A DNA stretch of 64,000 bases, taken from contig NZ_CP032698.1 in the NCBI RefSeq assembly GCF_003627815.1, positions 558,001-622,000 of the forward strand, in the 5' to 3' direction. Under the pieces are notes generated by a model. It searched no databases and had not been told where the DNA came from. It saw only the letters and a program-made list of their open reading frames with translations. The DNA comes from Streptomyces hundungensis. GTDB taxonomy: Bacteria; Actinomycetota; Actinomycetes; Streptomycetales; Streptomycetaceae. Shown here one piece after another: positions 16,982 to 33,274 of this stretch. The position numbers and the translations under genes are program-made. Position 1 is the first letter of the stretch, and each line of letters opens with the position of its first letter.

Positions 16982-17011
16982 TTGACGCTCGAAAGACCCG
17001 CTGAGACAGAT
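16982..17011 (+). promoter_or_regulatory. Possible sigma-70-type promoter for the NRPS operon
   Basis: TTGACG at 16982-16987 matches a -35 box. About 18 bases on, ACAGAT is a weak -10 candidate. It would start transcription roughly 40 bases before the TTG start of the first NRPS gene. Confidence 0.3.
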
Positions 17012-17060
17012 ATCAGGTCACGGCTGTGAAGAGGAATCCCACAGAGGGGAAGAGCTGGCC

Positions 17061-21148
<4,088 letters not shown>

Positions 21149-21149
<1 letters not shown>

Positions 21150-24100
21150 TGGGCGCCGCACCGCACTTCCCCGACCCCGGTCTCGCCGCCGCCGTACTCC
21201 ACCGCGCTCGCCGCCACCCGTCCGCCCCCGCGGTCATCGACGGCGAACACACCCTGGACTACGCGCGCCTCGACACCGCGAGCGCGGCCGTCGCCGACGC
21301 CCTGCACCGGCACGGCGTGCGGCCGGGACAGGCGGTGGCGGTCTGTCTGCCGCGCTCCTGGGAGCTGGTCTGCGCCATGCTCGGGATCCTGCGCCTGGGC
21401 GCGGTGGTCGTTCCCCTGGACGCGCAGAGCCCGACCGAGCGACAACACCACATCCTGACCGACTCGGCGAGCGTGGCGGTGCTCCACGGCGCGGTCGCAC
21501 CGGAGGGACTTCCCAGGGGCGTGCGGCCCCTGCCGGTCAACGAACTCCTTTGCGGCGATGTGGACTTGACCGCGTCGGACCCGCACACCGTGCCGAAGGG
21601 CGCCGCACCGGTCTCCTTCGTCTTCTACACCTCGGGCACTACAGGGCTGCCCAAGGGCGTCGAGGTGCGGGACGCCGGAATCCTGCGCCTCGCCCAGCCC
21701 GGTTACATCGCTCTGCCTGAAGGCGCCCGCTACTCGTGCCTGTCCAACCCCGCCTTCGACGCGCTCAGTTTCGAGGTCTGGGTGCCGCTGCTGACCGGCG
21801 GCTGCTGTGTGATCGTCGACGACGAAACGGCGCAGACACCCGACGTCCTGGCGGCCGAACTGGAGCGGCTGCGCATCGACACCCTCTTCGTCACCGTCGC
21901 GCTGTTCAACGCGGTGGTCGACCAGGTGCCGCACTGCTTCGCCGGCATCGGCCAGGTGCTGGTGGGTGGAGAGCAGCTGAACGCCCGACTGATCCGCCGC
22001 TGGTACGCCTCCAATGTCACCGCTGCCACCCAGCTCTACAACGTCTACGGCCCCACGGAAGCCACCACGTTCGCGCTGTGTCACCCCGTGCCCCGGGACT
22101 TCGCGGGCGATGTGGTGCCCATCGGGCGGGCGCTGCCGGGCACCGAGGCCCTCGTGCTGGCCGAAGGTCACCGTCCCGCCGAGCCCGGCGAGACCGCCGA
22201 ACTGTGCCTGGCCGGTGAGGCGTTGGCGATCGGCTACCGCAACCTCCCCGAGGAGGCCGCACGCCGCTTCGTCACCCTGGAGCGGCCCGACGGCACGCCG
22301 GTGCGCCACTACCGCACCGGCGATCTGGTCCGGCTCGACGCCACAGGGCACGTCGAGTACGTCGGGCGCGCCGACCGCCAGGTCAAGGTGCGGGGCTTCC
22401 GCATCGAACCGGGCGAGCTGGAGCGCCGGATCGTGACGCACCCCGCGGTGCGCCAGGCGTATGTGTGCACCCGCCGTGACGGAAACGGCGTCAACGAACT
22501 GCTCGCTTATCTCATCCCCGGCTCCGAGCTCACCTTCGACGACTTCCACCGGCACCTGGACGCCGCCCTGCCCGCGTACATGCGCCCCCACCGGGCCTAC
22601 CTGGTCGAGGAGTTCCCGCTCAACGCCAACGGCAAGGTCGACCGGGAGGCCCTGCTGCGGCGCCACGTCACACCCTGGCGGCGCACCACAGCCGCCCCAA
22701 CCCGTGCCGTCCGCACCGCCCGGCAGCGGGAGGTTCTCGCCCTCGCGGAACGGATCCTGGACACCGAGGGCCTGCACCTCACCGACCGCTGGATCGCCTG
22801 TGGCGGCGACTCGCTCAAGGCGCTGCGGCTGCGCTTCGAGGCGCGCCGTCTCTGGGGCTGCGAACTGCCGCCGTCCCTGGTCCTGCGGGCCGACTTCGCC
22901 GAGCTGGCGGCAGCGACGGAGGCAACCCCTTCCCCCTACCCCGAGATACCCGCACCGGCGCCGACCGAAGCGGCGGGTCCGCGCACCGCGCCCGCCACCT
23001 CCGAGCAGCAGCGGCTGTGGCTCCTACAGCAGCGCGATCCGGCGTCCCTCGCGTACAGCGTGCCGATGGTTTTCCGCGTCGAGGGCGCCGTCGACACCAC
23101 CGCGCTGCGCGACACGCTGCGACGCCTCGTGGCCCGCCACCCCGCGCTGCGCACCTCCTTCACCGCCACGCCCGAGGGGCTGCTCCAGACGGTGAACGAG
23201 CCGTACGACCCGTGGACCGAGCCCCCGGCGGCGGCCCTCCGCGACGCGGCAGGGCGAAGAGCCTTCGCCGACCGGCTGTTCGCCACGCCCTTCGACCTGG
23301 CACGGCCCCACTTGTTCCAGGCGTGCTGGCTGCCCCGTCCGGGCGGCGGCGAACTGTATCTGCGCATGCATCACATCGCGGTCGACGGCTGGTCGCTCAA
23401 CGTGCTGTTCGGCGAGGTGTCGGCCGACTACGCGGCAGCCGTCGGCAGCGCGGGAGAGGCAATCACGCGACCGGCGCCGACGCCGCTCGACTACGCCCGC
23501 TGGCAGTCCGAGTGGTTCAGCCGCGACGCCTATCGCTCCCAGCGGTCCGAACTGGCAGCCCTGTACGCCGACTTGCTGCACGACCCGGCGGGTGCGGACC
23601 CGGCTCCCCTGGAGCCGGTCCACCCGTCGGACGGCCCCACGGGGCGGCTGTTGCACACCTCCCTCGACACGGCCCGTCGCACCGCGCTCGACCGGCTCTG
23701 CGGCGACCTCGGACTCACCCGCTTCCAACTCCTCCTGGGCGTCTACGCCTGGAGCCTGTACGGGGTGACGGGCCGCACCCGGCCCCGGATCGCCGCGCCG
23801 GTGGCCAACCGGCCCGTGCAGGACTTCGAGTCCAGCATCGGCATGTTCGCCAACACCGTGCTGCTCCCCCTGGCCGTGGCCCCGCGCGAGCACCTGCGCT
23901 CCCAGCTCCTGCGGTACGGCGCCGCCACGCAAGCCGTCCTGGACCGCCAGGACGTCGTCCTCGCCGACGTCGTCGCCGATCTGACAGGGCCGGCCGGCAC
24001 CACGCCGTTCGACTTCATGTTCGTCCTGGAGAACACCGACTACGACACCCTGGCGCTGCCCGGCTGCGACGTCCGTCCGCAGTGGCGGGCACCGGTCGAC

Positions 24101-27100
24101 GCGAAGTGTCCTGCGACCCTGACGGTGGTCGAGCGGGCGACGGGCTTCGACTGCCTGTGGGAGTACGACGCCGGCCACTTCGACGCCGCCGAAGTGACGG
24201 CGCTGGCCGCGCTGTTCGAGCGCGGCATCGAGGCGCTCGCCGACGGCGTCGACCGTCCCCTGTCCGAGCTGGTGGCACCGTTCCGCCGTCAACTGCCCGA
24301 GCCGGGACGCGCCGAGCCGGCACCCCTCGCCCATGCCACGGTCGCCGAGGGCTTCGCCCTTCAGGCGCGGCGCACACCCGACGCGCCCGCGCTGGTGCAC
24401 GCGGGCCGCACGCTCACGTACGCCCAACTCGACGCCTGGGCAGGCGCGTTCGCCGCCGAGCTCCAGCGACTCCACCCGCTGGAGCCGGGAGACAGCGACC
24501 CGCGCAGTGTCGCCCTGTACCTCCAGCCATCGGCGGAGCACGTGGTGGCGCTGCTGGCACTGGCCCGGCTGAACCTGACCATCGTGCCGCTCGATCCCGC
24601 CTATCCGCAGGAGTTGCTGCGGCAGATCCTGTCCCAAGTGGAGCCCCTGTGCGTACTGGTGGCCCCTCAGGACGCGGACGCTCTCGACGCCATCGCACCG
24701 AGCGGTCTGCCGCGTCACCCGGTTTCCTCGATGGACCGCCTTCCAGCGGCCGTCCCCGCCCTGCCGCCGCACGACGGCCTGCGTCCGCTGTACACGCTGT
24801 TCACCTCGGGCTCCACCGGCACCCCCAAGGGCGTACAGGTGTCCGACCGGACGCTGTGCAACCTGTTGCAGTGGCAGCGCGACTGTGGGGACCTGCGGGC
24901 CCCCGCCGTCACTCAGCAGTTCTCCATGCTGTCCTTCGACGTCTCCTTCCAGGAGATCTTCACCACGCTGTGCGGCGGCGGTGCGCTGCATGTGGTGAAC
25001 CCGCAGTGGCGCCACGACGCGCCCGCGCTGCTCGACCAGCTCGAAGCGGCCGGTACCGAGCGCCTGTTCCTGCCGTACGTGGCCCTGAACCTGCTCGCCG
25101 AGCACGGCGTACGGCTCGGCCGCTACCCCTCCCGGCTGCGCGAAGTGGTCACCGCGGGCGAGCAACTGCTGTGCACCGACGCCATCCGCCGCTGGTTCGC
25201 CAGGCTGCCCGGAGCCCGCCTGTTCAACCACTACGGGCCGACCGAGACCCATGTGGTCAGCGGCCTCTGTCTGGAGGGCGACCCCGCGCAGTGGCCGGAG
25301 CGCCCGGCCATCGGCAGGCCGGTGACGGCTGCCTGGCTCCGGGTGGTCGACGAGGCGGACCAACCCCTACCGCCGGGCCGAACCGGCCGGCTGCTCATCG
25401 GCGGCCCGATGGCCGCGCCCTGCTATCTGGGCGACGCGCGGCTCAACACGGAGCGCTTCGTCGACCTGCCCGGCCTGGGAACCTTCTACCGCAGCGGCGA
25501 CCTGGCCCGCTTCGACCGGGACGGCCTGCTGCACTATCAGGGCCGCGACGACCAACAGATCAAGCTGAGCGGCCACCGCTTGGAACTGGGCCAGGTCGAG
25601 GCGGCACTGCTGCGCCACCCCGACGTCGTCAACGCGGTGGTGGTACGGGACGGTGAACGCCTCGTTGCCTGCCTGGAGTTCGGCGCGACACCCACAGCCC
25701 AGGCCCCGGCTCCGGGCCCCACCGGCGCGGAGCTGACACGCCATCTGGCGCCGCTGCTGCCGCCATACGTACGGATCGACCGCTTCCGGCGCCTGGCGAG
25801 GCTGCCGCTCACACCGAGCGGCAAACTGGACCGCCGCGCGGCCCTGACCGCGCCCGGTGACGAACTGCCGTCATCCGCCTCCCCGGACCCGCAGGTCCTG
25901 TCGCCACGCGAGGCCCGGCTCACCGAACTGCTCGGCGAGGTGCTCGGCCGCACCGTCGCACCCGATGAGCGCTTCTTCGACGCGGGCGCCTCCAGCCTCG
26001 ATCTGATGCGCTTCCAGCTGCGCTGCACCGCCGAGCCCGATCTGCGCTTCGCCGTCCCCGACCTGTTCGAGCACGTCACCATCCGCCGCCTCGCCGGGTT
26101 CCTGGACGGTGCGCGGTGCACGACCGACACGGGCCGTCCTCCGCACGCCGCGGCGGACGAACCGATCGCCGTCATCGGCATGGCCGTACGGCTGCCGGGC
26201 GCCGACGACCTCGCCTCCTTCTGGGAAATGGTGCGCACCGGCGCACGCGGTGTGGAGCACTTCGAGGCGGCCGATGGACTGGTCGGCGCCCGCAGTCAGA
26301 TGTCGGGGCTCCTCTCCTTCGACCCCGAGCACTTCGGCATCAGCCGCCAGGAGGCGCGGCTGATGGATCCGCAGCAGCGCCATCTGCTCATGAGTTCCGT
26401 GCAGGCGCTGGCCCATGCCGGGATCGCGGACCCGTCCGGGCAGCGCATCGGGCTCGTCGCCGGCTGCGGCGAGAACACCTACTTCCAGTCCCTGCTGCGC
26501 GAGGCCGAACCGGAGCAACTGCCGGACGGCTTCCAGCTGGCGCTCCACCACGACAAGGACTTCCTCACCACCAAGGTCGCCTACCACCTCGATCTGACGG
26601 GCCCCGCGTTCACCGTGCAGGCAGCGTGCGCCAGTTCACTGGTCGCCGTGCACGTCGCGGCGGGCCTGCTGCGTCAGGGCGAGGCCGATGTCATGCTGGC
26701 GGGCGGCGTACTCGTCGACACGCTCCTCACGGACGGCTACGCGTACCGCCCGCAGCACATCTTCTCCCGGGACGGTCACTGCCGGCCGTTCAGTGACGAC
26801 GCCGACGGCACGATCGGCGCCAGCGGTGTCGGTGTGGTGGTGCTCAAGCCGTTGCGCCTCGCGCGGCGCGACGGCGACACCGTGTACGCGGTGGTCACGG
26901 GATCGGCACTGAACAACGACGGTGCGGGCAAGCTCAGTTACAGCGCACCCTCGCTGCCGGGCCAGCGCGAGGTGATCCGCGCCGCGCTGCGCCGCAGTGG
27001 CCGCGACAGCGCCGACCTGGGGTACGTCGAGGCGCACGGCACGGGCACCCAGCTCGGCGACCCGGTCGAGGTCGGCGCGCTGCGCCAGGCGTTCGACCTG

Positions 27101-30100
27101 GCCGAGGCCGACCGGTGCGCCCTGACCTCGGTGAAGAGCCAGATCGGCCACCTGGGCGCCGCGGCGGGAGTGGTGGGTCTCGTACGGGCCTCACTCGCCG
27201 TCCATCACGGGCTGATCCCGCCCAACGTCGGTTTCCGTGCGCTCAATCCGCAGATCGGCTCCGACACGGCGCCGTTCTTCGTCCCGACCGCGGCCGTGCC
27301 CTGGCCCGCGGGACGGCCCCGGGTGGCCGCGGTGAGCAGCTTCGGCATCGGCGGCACCAATGCCCATTTGGTGCTCGAAGCGGACGAACCACGGGAGGAG
27401 GGCGATCCCCAACTACCCCTCATTGCCTGCCTGTTGCTGTCCAGCACCAGCGTTGCCGGGCTGCGCGCCGACGCCGCCCGCATCGCCGACTACCTTCAGG
27501 CACGGCCCGAGACGTACGCCCTGGTGCTCCGCCATCTCCAGGCGGGGCGGCCCGCGCGCCGCCTGCGGGCCGCGGCGGTCTGCGCCGACGCGTCCGCAGC
27601 GGTGGCCTGGCTGCGTACGGTGTCCGGCGTCGAGGTGGCGGCGGCGCGCGGGGAGGAGTGCCGCGCCGAGGAGCACACGGCCGATGATGTGGTGACGGCG
27701 TGGCTGGCCGGCCGGCCGGTCCGCTGGCCCGCCGGAGCCGCGCAGGCCCCCTGGGACTTGCCGCCGCCGAGTTTCGCGCTCGCCGAGTACGACTTCGAAC
27801 GCGCCACCGCCCCGGCCGAGGACGGTGGAAGGCCGCAGCGCCTGCCCGAGGCCGACTGGCTGCACCAGCCGCACTGGGTCCGGCTGAGCCGTGCCGTCAC
27901 CGCGGCCGGGCCACGAACAGCGGGAGTGCTGGTGGCGATGACCGCCACCCCGCTGCCGCCCGACACGCTGGCCCCCTTCGAAGCGGCTTACGACCGGGTG
28001 GTACGCGTCAGCGCTGCGGACGCCTTCGCCCAACTAGCGCACGACATCTATCAGTTGAACCCGACTGACCCCGATTCAGTACGGCAGCTGCTCGACGTGC
28101 TGGCCCCCGCGTCGACCGACGCGCACGAGGTCGCAGTCGACTGGCTGCACGCCCTTCCGCTGTCCGTGGCCGGCCCGATCGGCGAGGAGGCGATGGAGCG
28201 CGCCCGCTGGGCGTGCCTGGACACCCCGGCCGCCCTGCTGCGGGCGGTCGGCGAGTCGTCGCGGCCGGTGCGGCTGCGGACCTGGTGGCTTTCGTACGGG
28301 ACGCAGCCGGCCGAAGACGCCGTACGCCGCCCGGAGTTGGGGCTGCTCGTGGGCGCCGGAGAAGTGGCGCCACAGGAGTGTGCCCTCGCAGGACACTGGG
28401 TGGACCTGCCCGTCGCGGACCCGGCCGACTGGAGTGGGGCGCTGGCGGCGCTGCTCTCCGGGGCCGACGCCGCGACGGAACTGCCCCGGCGCCTCGCGCT
28501 GCGGCACGGCTACTGGTGGCGGCAGGCCCTGCTGCCCGTGCCCGCCCCCGTCGCGACCGCGCCCTTTGCGCTGCCCGCCGCGCCGGCCACGTATCTCGTC
28601 ATCGGCGGCACGGGAGGCATCGGCCGTTCCCTGGCCGCGTGGCTCCTCGCGCACTCCGAGTGCCGGGTCGTGCTGCTCTCCCGCAGCGCGCGGCTGCCCG
28701 AGGATCTCGCGCAGTGGGCGGACCGCGTCGAGCTGGTCGAAGCCGATCTGGCCGAGGACCCGCTCGATGCGATCCTCGCCCGGGTCGCCTCGCACACCTC
28801 AGGAGCCGGCGGGATCGACGGCGTGGTGCATGCCGCGGGCTCGGCGGGCGGCGGCCTGATCTCCCGGCGCGACTCCGTGGCGATGCGGCGGGCCACGGCC
28901 GCCAAGCTGCGCGGCGCGCTCCTGGTCGAGCGGCTGATCGAGCACTACCGGCCGGGCTTCGCGGCGTACTGCTCATCGATGGCCGCGCAGTACGGCGGGG
29001 TCGGCCAGTTCGACTACGCGGCCGCGAACGGCGTTCTTGACGGCTTCGCCCGGTACCGCTCGGACGCCACCGCCACCGACACCGCCACCACGCTGCGGAT
29101 CGGCATCAGCTGGGACATCTGGAGCGAGGTCGGCATGGCCCGGGACGCCCTGCGGTCGGACGCCCGCCACCAGGAACACCTCGCGGTCGGTCTTGCGGTC
29201 AAGGAGGGGCAGCGGCTGTTCGCGCGGGCGATGCAGCTCCAGCTTCCGCACCTTCTGGTGTCCACCACCGACATCGAGCGGGCCCGCGCCTTCTACGCTC
29301 CGTCGGCCGCGCCGAACACGGCGTCCCGCGCAAGGGGCGCGCACGTCACGCAGGACGCGGTCGCGGCACGACCGGAAGCGATCGCCGCCCGGCTCAGTGG
29401 CTGGCTGTGCGGCTGGCTGGGGCTTGACGAGATCGATCCGGCGGTCTCGCTGTACGACCACGGCGTGGATTCGCTGACCATGCTCGACCTCGTCGCCAAG
29501 GTCGAGCAGCACTACGGCGTCGTCCTCGAACTCTCCCAACTGGGCCATCGCATCAGCCTCAACGGCGTGCTGGCCCTCATCGAGAAGACCGAGGCCGCCG
29601 ATCCCGGCGCGGCTCCCCCTGCGGACCAGGTGCCCGTCGAGGTGTGGCAGGAGGGCACCGGGAGCGATGTGATGTGCCTGATCCATCCGGTCGGCGGTGA
29701 CGTCCAGGCGTACCGTGCACTCGTGTCGGGCCTCGACCCGCACCTGACGGTCTGTCTGATCGCCGACCCCGCGCTGCGCACCCCCGACCGGCCTTCCTGG
29801 TCGCTGGCCGAGCGGGCCCGTCACTACCACGCCGCACTGGGTGCACGCTTCCCGCACGGCCAGTGGCGCTGGCACCTCGCGGGCTGGTCGTTCGGCGCCT
29901 GGGTGGCACACGCCGTGGCCGCAGAGGCGGAGGCAGCCGGCCACCCGGCCGCCGGGCTCCAACTCCTCGACCCACCCCCGCCGAACGCCGCGCCGCACTT
30001 CCTGGCGTACGACGAAGCGCGGTACGCGGCGGTGTTCGCACACGAGCTGAGCCACAGCGGCCCCGGACAGGACGGCACGGACGAGCGCCGCACCGGAACC

Positions 30101-30433
30101 GGCCCGAGCCCGGAGGCGCTGGCGTACGCCGAACGTCTGGCGCGCTGCTGCCGGGCCAACGTAGCCGCCATGGCCCACCACCAGCCACCCCGGCTCACCC
30201 GCACGCCAAGCCACCTGTGGCTCGCATCCCACCCGGTGGACGGTCTGCCGGTGCTGGGCTCCCCGGAGGAGCAACGGCGGCTGTGGCAGGAGCGGCTGAC
30301 GCTGCTCGACGGTTTCCACGAGCTGGACACCACGCACTATGGGGTCGTCAGGACACCATGGGTGCGGGAGGTGGCGAACGCCGTCAACACCGCGACGGGA
30401 ACGGCGGCCGAACCCGCCGAGAGGACTTCATGA
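21149..30433 (+). CDS. NRPS-PKS hybrid, A-T-C-A-T-KS-KR-ACP-TE
   Basis: The 3094-residue protein reads: A1 (15-500), T1 (Ser555 in GGDSLK), C (615-1040, HHIAVDG with His742), A2 (1070-1560), T2 (Ser1616), KS (1665-2085, Cys1827 in AACASS, His1963, His2001), a linker, KR (nucleotide loop IGGTGGIG at 2485, Tyr2623 and Asn2627 in YAAAN), ACP (Ser2775 in GVDSL) and TE (Ser2914 in GWSFGAW). No acyltransferase lies between KS and KR, so malonyl must be loaded in trans. By eye the A1 pocket is DAFFLGVTFK (Ile/Val-like) and the A2 pocket is DVQFVAHVVK (close to known Pro codes). The predicted chain is an aliphatic residue, Pro and a reduced C2 unit giving a beta-hydroxy acyl end. No MbtH gene is seen nearby. 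Confidence 0.9.
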
Positions 30434-30464
30434 CCCCCTTGGCCCCTCACGCGTGTCAAGGCGC

Positions 30465-30490
30465 GAGAGGCCGTGCGGCTGCCGCCTCTC
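30465..30490. terminator. Hairpin after the NRPS-PKS gene
   Basis: GAGAGGC at 30465-30471 pairs with GCCTCTC at 30484-30490 across 12 bases. It lies about 30 bases after the NRPS-PKS stop and before the convergent PhzF-like gene. There is no T tract. Confidence 0.4.
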
Positions 30491-30664
30491 ACCCATCATG
30501 AGGCGGCCGATGAGACCTACGAGGCGCGGCAGTTGGTCGCGGAGATCACCTCGCCGCTGGCCGTTCGGCCAGACGGGGAAGGCCCGTGCCTCGCTCTTCG
30601 CCATGCGTCCGGGAGGGCCCGAACCGTGCCTGGTACGAGGCCCCTGGACTGGACGGCACCTCTG

Positions 30665-31360
30665 CTATCGATCGGTGGCGGCGGTCGGCGCGGTGGGCGG
30701 CTCTGTTTCGGTGCACACCCTGCCGCCGAGTTCGATCAGGCCATGCGGTAGCGGCCGGGTGAGGAGCTGGGATCCGCGGCCCTGGGTGATCGTCAGCGGG
30801 CGTTGCAGCTGATGGGTGAGGAGCAAGGCGGCGGCGCCCGTGGCTTCGTCTTCGTCGATGCCGTCACCCCGGCCGGGGAAGCCCCTGGCTCGGACGTGGC
30901 CGGCCTCCTCGTCCTCCCAGGCCCAGGCATAGATCCATTCACCTGGCTCGGGGATGGCGAGTGTGCTGACGACGTCGGCGGACGCGTGCTGTCTCAGCGT
31001 CCGCTGTGGCGCCCACTCGGCTCGCGCGGTGATCCAGGTAAGACCGTGCTCGTGACGGGCGGCGACCTTGCCGACCGGGAGGATGAGGTGTTCGAGTGCG
31101 AGCAGCCAGGCCACGCCGATCAGCGGGTAGCCGGCGAAAGGCAGGCGAAAGCCGGGAGTGAAGATGTCGACGGCCCCGGTTTGCATGTCGTCGACGAACA
31201 CCGTCTCACTCAAGCCGAGTTCCCGCGCCAGAGCCTGCCGCGACGCCTCGTCCGGGACCGCGGCGCCATCGCGGACCACCGCAAGGATGTTGCCGTGGCG
31301 CCCCTCTGGGTTGACGAAGACGCGCAGCCGCTCGATGCCGTTGATCACCGGTGTATTCAA
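30665..31360 (-). CDS. PhzF-family protein
   Basis: The roughly 231-residue protein matches the PhzF isomerase/epimerase fold. LRVFVNPEGRHGNILAVV is the first strand and HGN loop, LGLSETVFVDD holds the catalytic Glu of the SET motif, and LPFAGYPLIGVAWLL replaces the usual AGHPTxGTA. It ends DEDEATGAAALLLTHQL, the second domain's matching motif. PhzF enzymes use the Glu for proton shifts, as in phenazine synthesis; no other phenazine gene is here. The start is uncertain: TTG 31360 or GTG 31348, with no clear ribosome binding site. A 7-base inverted repeat (31348-31367) covers this point and may be regulatory. It converges with the NRPS-PKS gene. Confidence 0.75.
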   Translation of the reverse strand: MNTPVINGIERLRVFVNPEGRHGNILAVVRDGAAVPDEASRQALARELGLSETVFVDDMQTGAVDIFTPGFRLPFAGYPLIGVAWLLALEHLILPVGKVAARHEHGLTWITARAEWAPQRTLRQHASADVVSTLAIPEPGEWIYAWAWEDEEAGHVRARGFPGRGDGIDEDEATGAAALLLTHQLQRPLTITQGRGSQLLTRPLPHGLIELGGRVCTETEPPTAPTAATDR

Positions 31361-31437
31361 ACACCGGGCGGGGCCCGGTTGCCGCGCAGGTGGGCGCTGT
31401 TGAGGAAGTACGGGGCGCGGCCTCGCCTGCTGCGGGG

Positions 31438-31938
31438 CTACGAGAGAAGCGGGGCGGCCCAGTATTCGAGGAGGTCTTCGCGCTGACGCGACCGCAGGAC
31501 TCCCACCGGTCGGGTTTCCTTCCACCAGTCCGTCAGGAGGGCGGGCGATGCGGTGCCCCGGACGAAGTGGGCGAGCAGCGCGTGCGAGAGGTCGACTTCG
31601 CGCTGGGTGTACGCCGTGGCCGCAGCGGAGAAGACCGGCACTTCGGTCCGGTGCGTACCCGAGCTCACCGCCACGGTCATCTCCGCGGGAGTGCCGGGAA
31701 CCCAGGCGTCCAGGGCGGCAGCGGCGAAAGTCGCGGCGCGGGTCGCCCACCGCACCACGGCCGAGCGGACCGGCACCTGGTCCACCTGTAGGTCCGTCAC
31801 TTCCGGCCACGTCCACACGCGTTCATCAGGGCCGACGCGTCGCACCCCGCTGGGGGATATGGATACGCCTGTCATCCGCGCGGCTGGTGGCAGCCCCAGG
31901 TGGACGTCTTCCTCGGTCACCCAGAACAGGCCGATCAT
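31438..31938 (-). CDS. Hypothetical protein
   Basis: The 166-residue product has a beta-rich N-terminal half (IGLFWVTEEDVHLGLPP, VWTWPEVTDLQVDQVPV). This resembles the PH-like or MTH538-like beta modules of many small actinobacterial proteins. A DPA-free Ala-rich helix and a C-terminal helical segment ending EYWAAPLLS follow. There is no signal peptide or membrane helix. ATG 31938 was chosen over an upstream ATG at 31983 because GGAAGGACGGGAG directly precedes it. I recognise no family. Confidence 0.65.
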   Translation of the reverse strand: MIGLFWVTEEDVHLGLPPAARMTGVSISPSGVRRVGPDERVWTWPEVTDLQVDQVPVRSAVVRWATRAATFAAAALDAWVPGTPAEMTVAVSSGTHRTEVPVFSAAATAYTQREVDLSHALLAHFVRGTASPALLTDWWKETRPVGVLRSRQREDLLEYWAAPLLS

Positions 31939-32179
31939 GCTCCCGTCCTTCCGAGGAGTGCTCGGCATTGATGAAACGTCCAACTTCAGGTCCAGCTCTC
32001 TGGTCGGCCCACATCAGGCGCACGGTCTGCACGCCCAAGGCTAAGGGAGGAACGGCCCCTCACAGGCCGGCCCCCTCGCAGGCCAGCAGTTGGAGGCCGG
32101 ACTGCGGGTGCGCCCATACGTATGCATCGCTGCATCGCTCCCCTCTGGAGGAGGAAGCCCTTCGTCGAGCACGAGCAGG

Positions 32180-33211
32180 TCAGGGACCGACGCAGTGCTG
32201 GGCGGCCGCGCCTTCGAGCATCCCCTCCCGGATCGGAGCCCATTGCAGCGCGTGGCGGATGGCGTCGCGGAGCGTGAACTCGGGCTTCAAGCCCAGCAGT
32301 TCGGCGGCCCGCTCGCTGCGCGCGTAGGCCCCGGCGACATCCCCGGGGCGTCGGCCGGTCTCGCGTGAGGTCAGTTGGGCGCCGGTGACCTCGTTGAAGG
32401 CGTCGAGGAGCTCGAAGACGGTCGTGCCCCGCCCGGTGCCGAGGTTGATGGCGGTGGAACGGGGGGTGTCCGCCGCGCCCGTGAGGATGGTGTCGAAGTT
32501 CCGCAGCGCCTGGACGTGGGCGGCGGCCAGGTCCCACACGTGGATGTAGTCGCGGATCCCGGAGCCGTCCCTGGTCGCGTAGTCGGTCCCGGTGACGATG
32601 AACGGCGTCCCGGCTTCACGCGCTTCGAGCATCTTGCCCAGGGCGTGCGAGGGGCGGGCGTACTGGAGGCCGGTCCGCATCCAGGGGTCGGCTCCGATCG
32701 GGTTGAAGTAGCGCAGGGACAGGGTGCGCAGGGGGTGGGCCGCGGACACGTCGGCGAACAGTGCCTCGCAGTGGGCCTTCGTGCGGCCGTACGGGCTCTG
32801 CGGGCTGATGGGTGAGGACTCGTCGACGCTGAAGTCTTCGCCCGGTTCGTACAGCGAGGCCGAGGAGCTGAAGATCAGCCGGCCGCACCGGTTGCGCAGC
32901 AGATGGGTCACGAAGGACAGGCTCTTGGTGACGTTGGCGATGTAGTAGCCCAGCGGATCGCTGACCGAGTCGGGGACGACGGTGAGGGCCGCGCAGTGGA
33001 CGGCCGCTTCGATGTCGGGATGGTCGGCGAAGATGTGGTCGACGACAGTGCCGTCGGCGATGTCTCCCTCGTAGAACAGCCTTCCCTCGGTGTACTCACG
33101 TCGGCCGGTGATCAGGCTGTCGAGGAGAACGGGGGTGATTCCGGCGTCCAGGCAGGCGGACGCGATGGTGCTGCCGATGTATCCGGCTCCGCCGGAGATC
33201 AGGATCTTCAT
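32180..33211 (-). CDS. galE: UDP-glucose 4-epimerase family protein (GalE-like)
   Basis: The 343-residue protein is an extended SDR sugar-nucleotide epimerase. It has the NAD-binding GGAGYIGS at residues 7-14, HCAALTVVPDSVSDP, SSSASLYEP with the catalytic Ser/Thr position, and the YGRTK catalytic Tyr-Lys pair. RYFNPIGADP and IRDYIHVWDLAAAHV are the family's substrate-binding blocks. It interconverts UDP-glucose and UDP-galactose, or a related pair. AAGGAAAG precedes the ATG. It is the last gene of the leftward group after the exporter; a sugar for a secreted product is possible but no glycosyltransferase is in the window. Confidence 0.88.
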   Translation of the reverse strand: MKILISGGAGYIGSTIASACLDAGITPVLLDSLITGRREYTEGRLFYEGDIADGTVVDHIFADHPDIEAAVHCAALTVVPDSVSDPLGYYIANVTKSLSFVTHLLRNRCGRLIFSSSASLYEPGEDFSVDESSPISPQSPYGRTKAHCEALFADVSAAHPLRTLSLRYFNPIGADPWMRTGLQYARPSHALGKMLEAREAGTPFIVTGTDYATRDGSGIRDYIHVWDLAAAHVQALRNFDTILTGAADTPRSTAINLGTGRGTTVFELLDAFNEVTGAQLTSRETGRRPGDVAGAYARSERAAELLGLKPEFTLRDAIRHALQWAPIREGMLEGAAAQHCVGP

Positions 33212-33274
33212 AGGTGACTTTCCTTGAACTGGGTTGCACGGGGCGGGGCGTTGCGCACGACGGCGGCGCTCTCC

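Larger units (their letters stand above)
16196..17060. other. Long leader region before the NRPS genes
   Basis: About 865 bases lie without a supportable gene. Small overlapping frames are present on both strands; one plus-strand frame (16207-16506) has two CxxC-spaced cysteines but no family I recognise. The region contains a perfect 11-base inverted repeat at 16511-16542 and a possible promoter just upstream of the first NRPS gene. Confidence 0.55.

Noticed and set aside
27390..27820. Acyltransferase domain after the KS
   Set aside because: The segment resembles the post-KS adaptor (LLLSSTSVAGLRADAARI), but no GHSxG motif or full-length AT follows before the KR.
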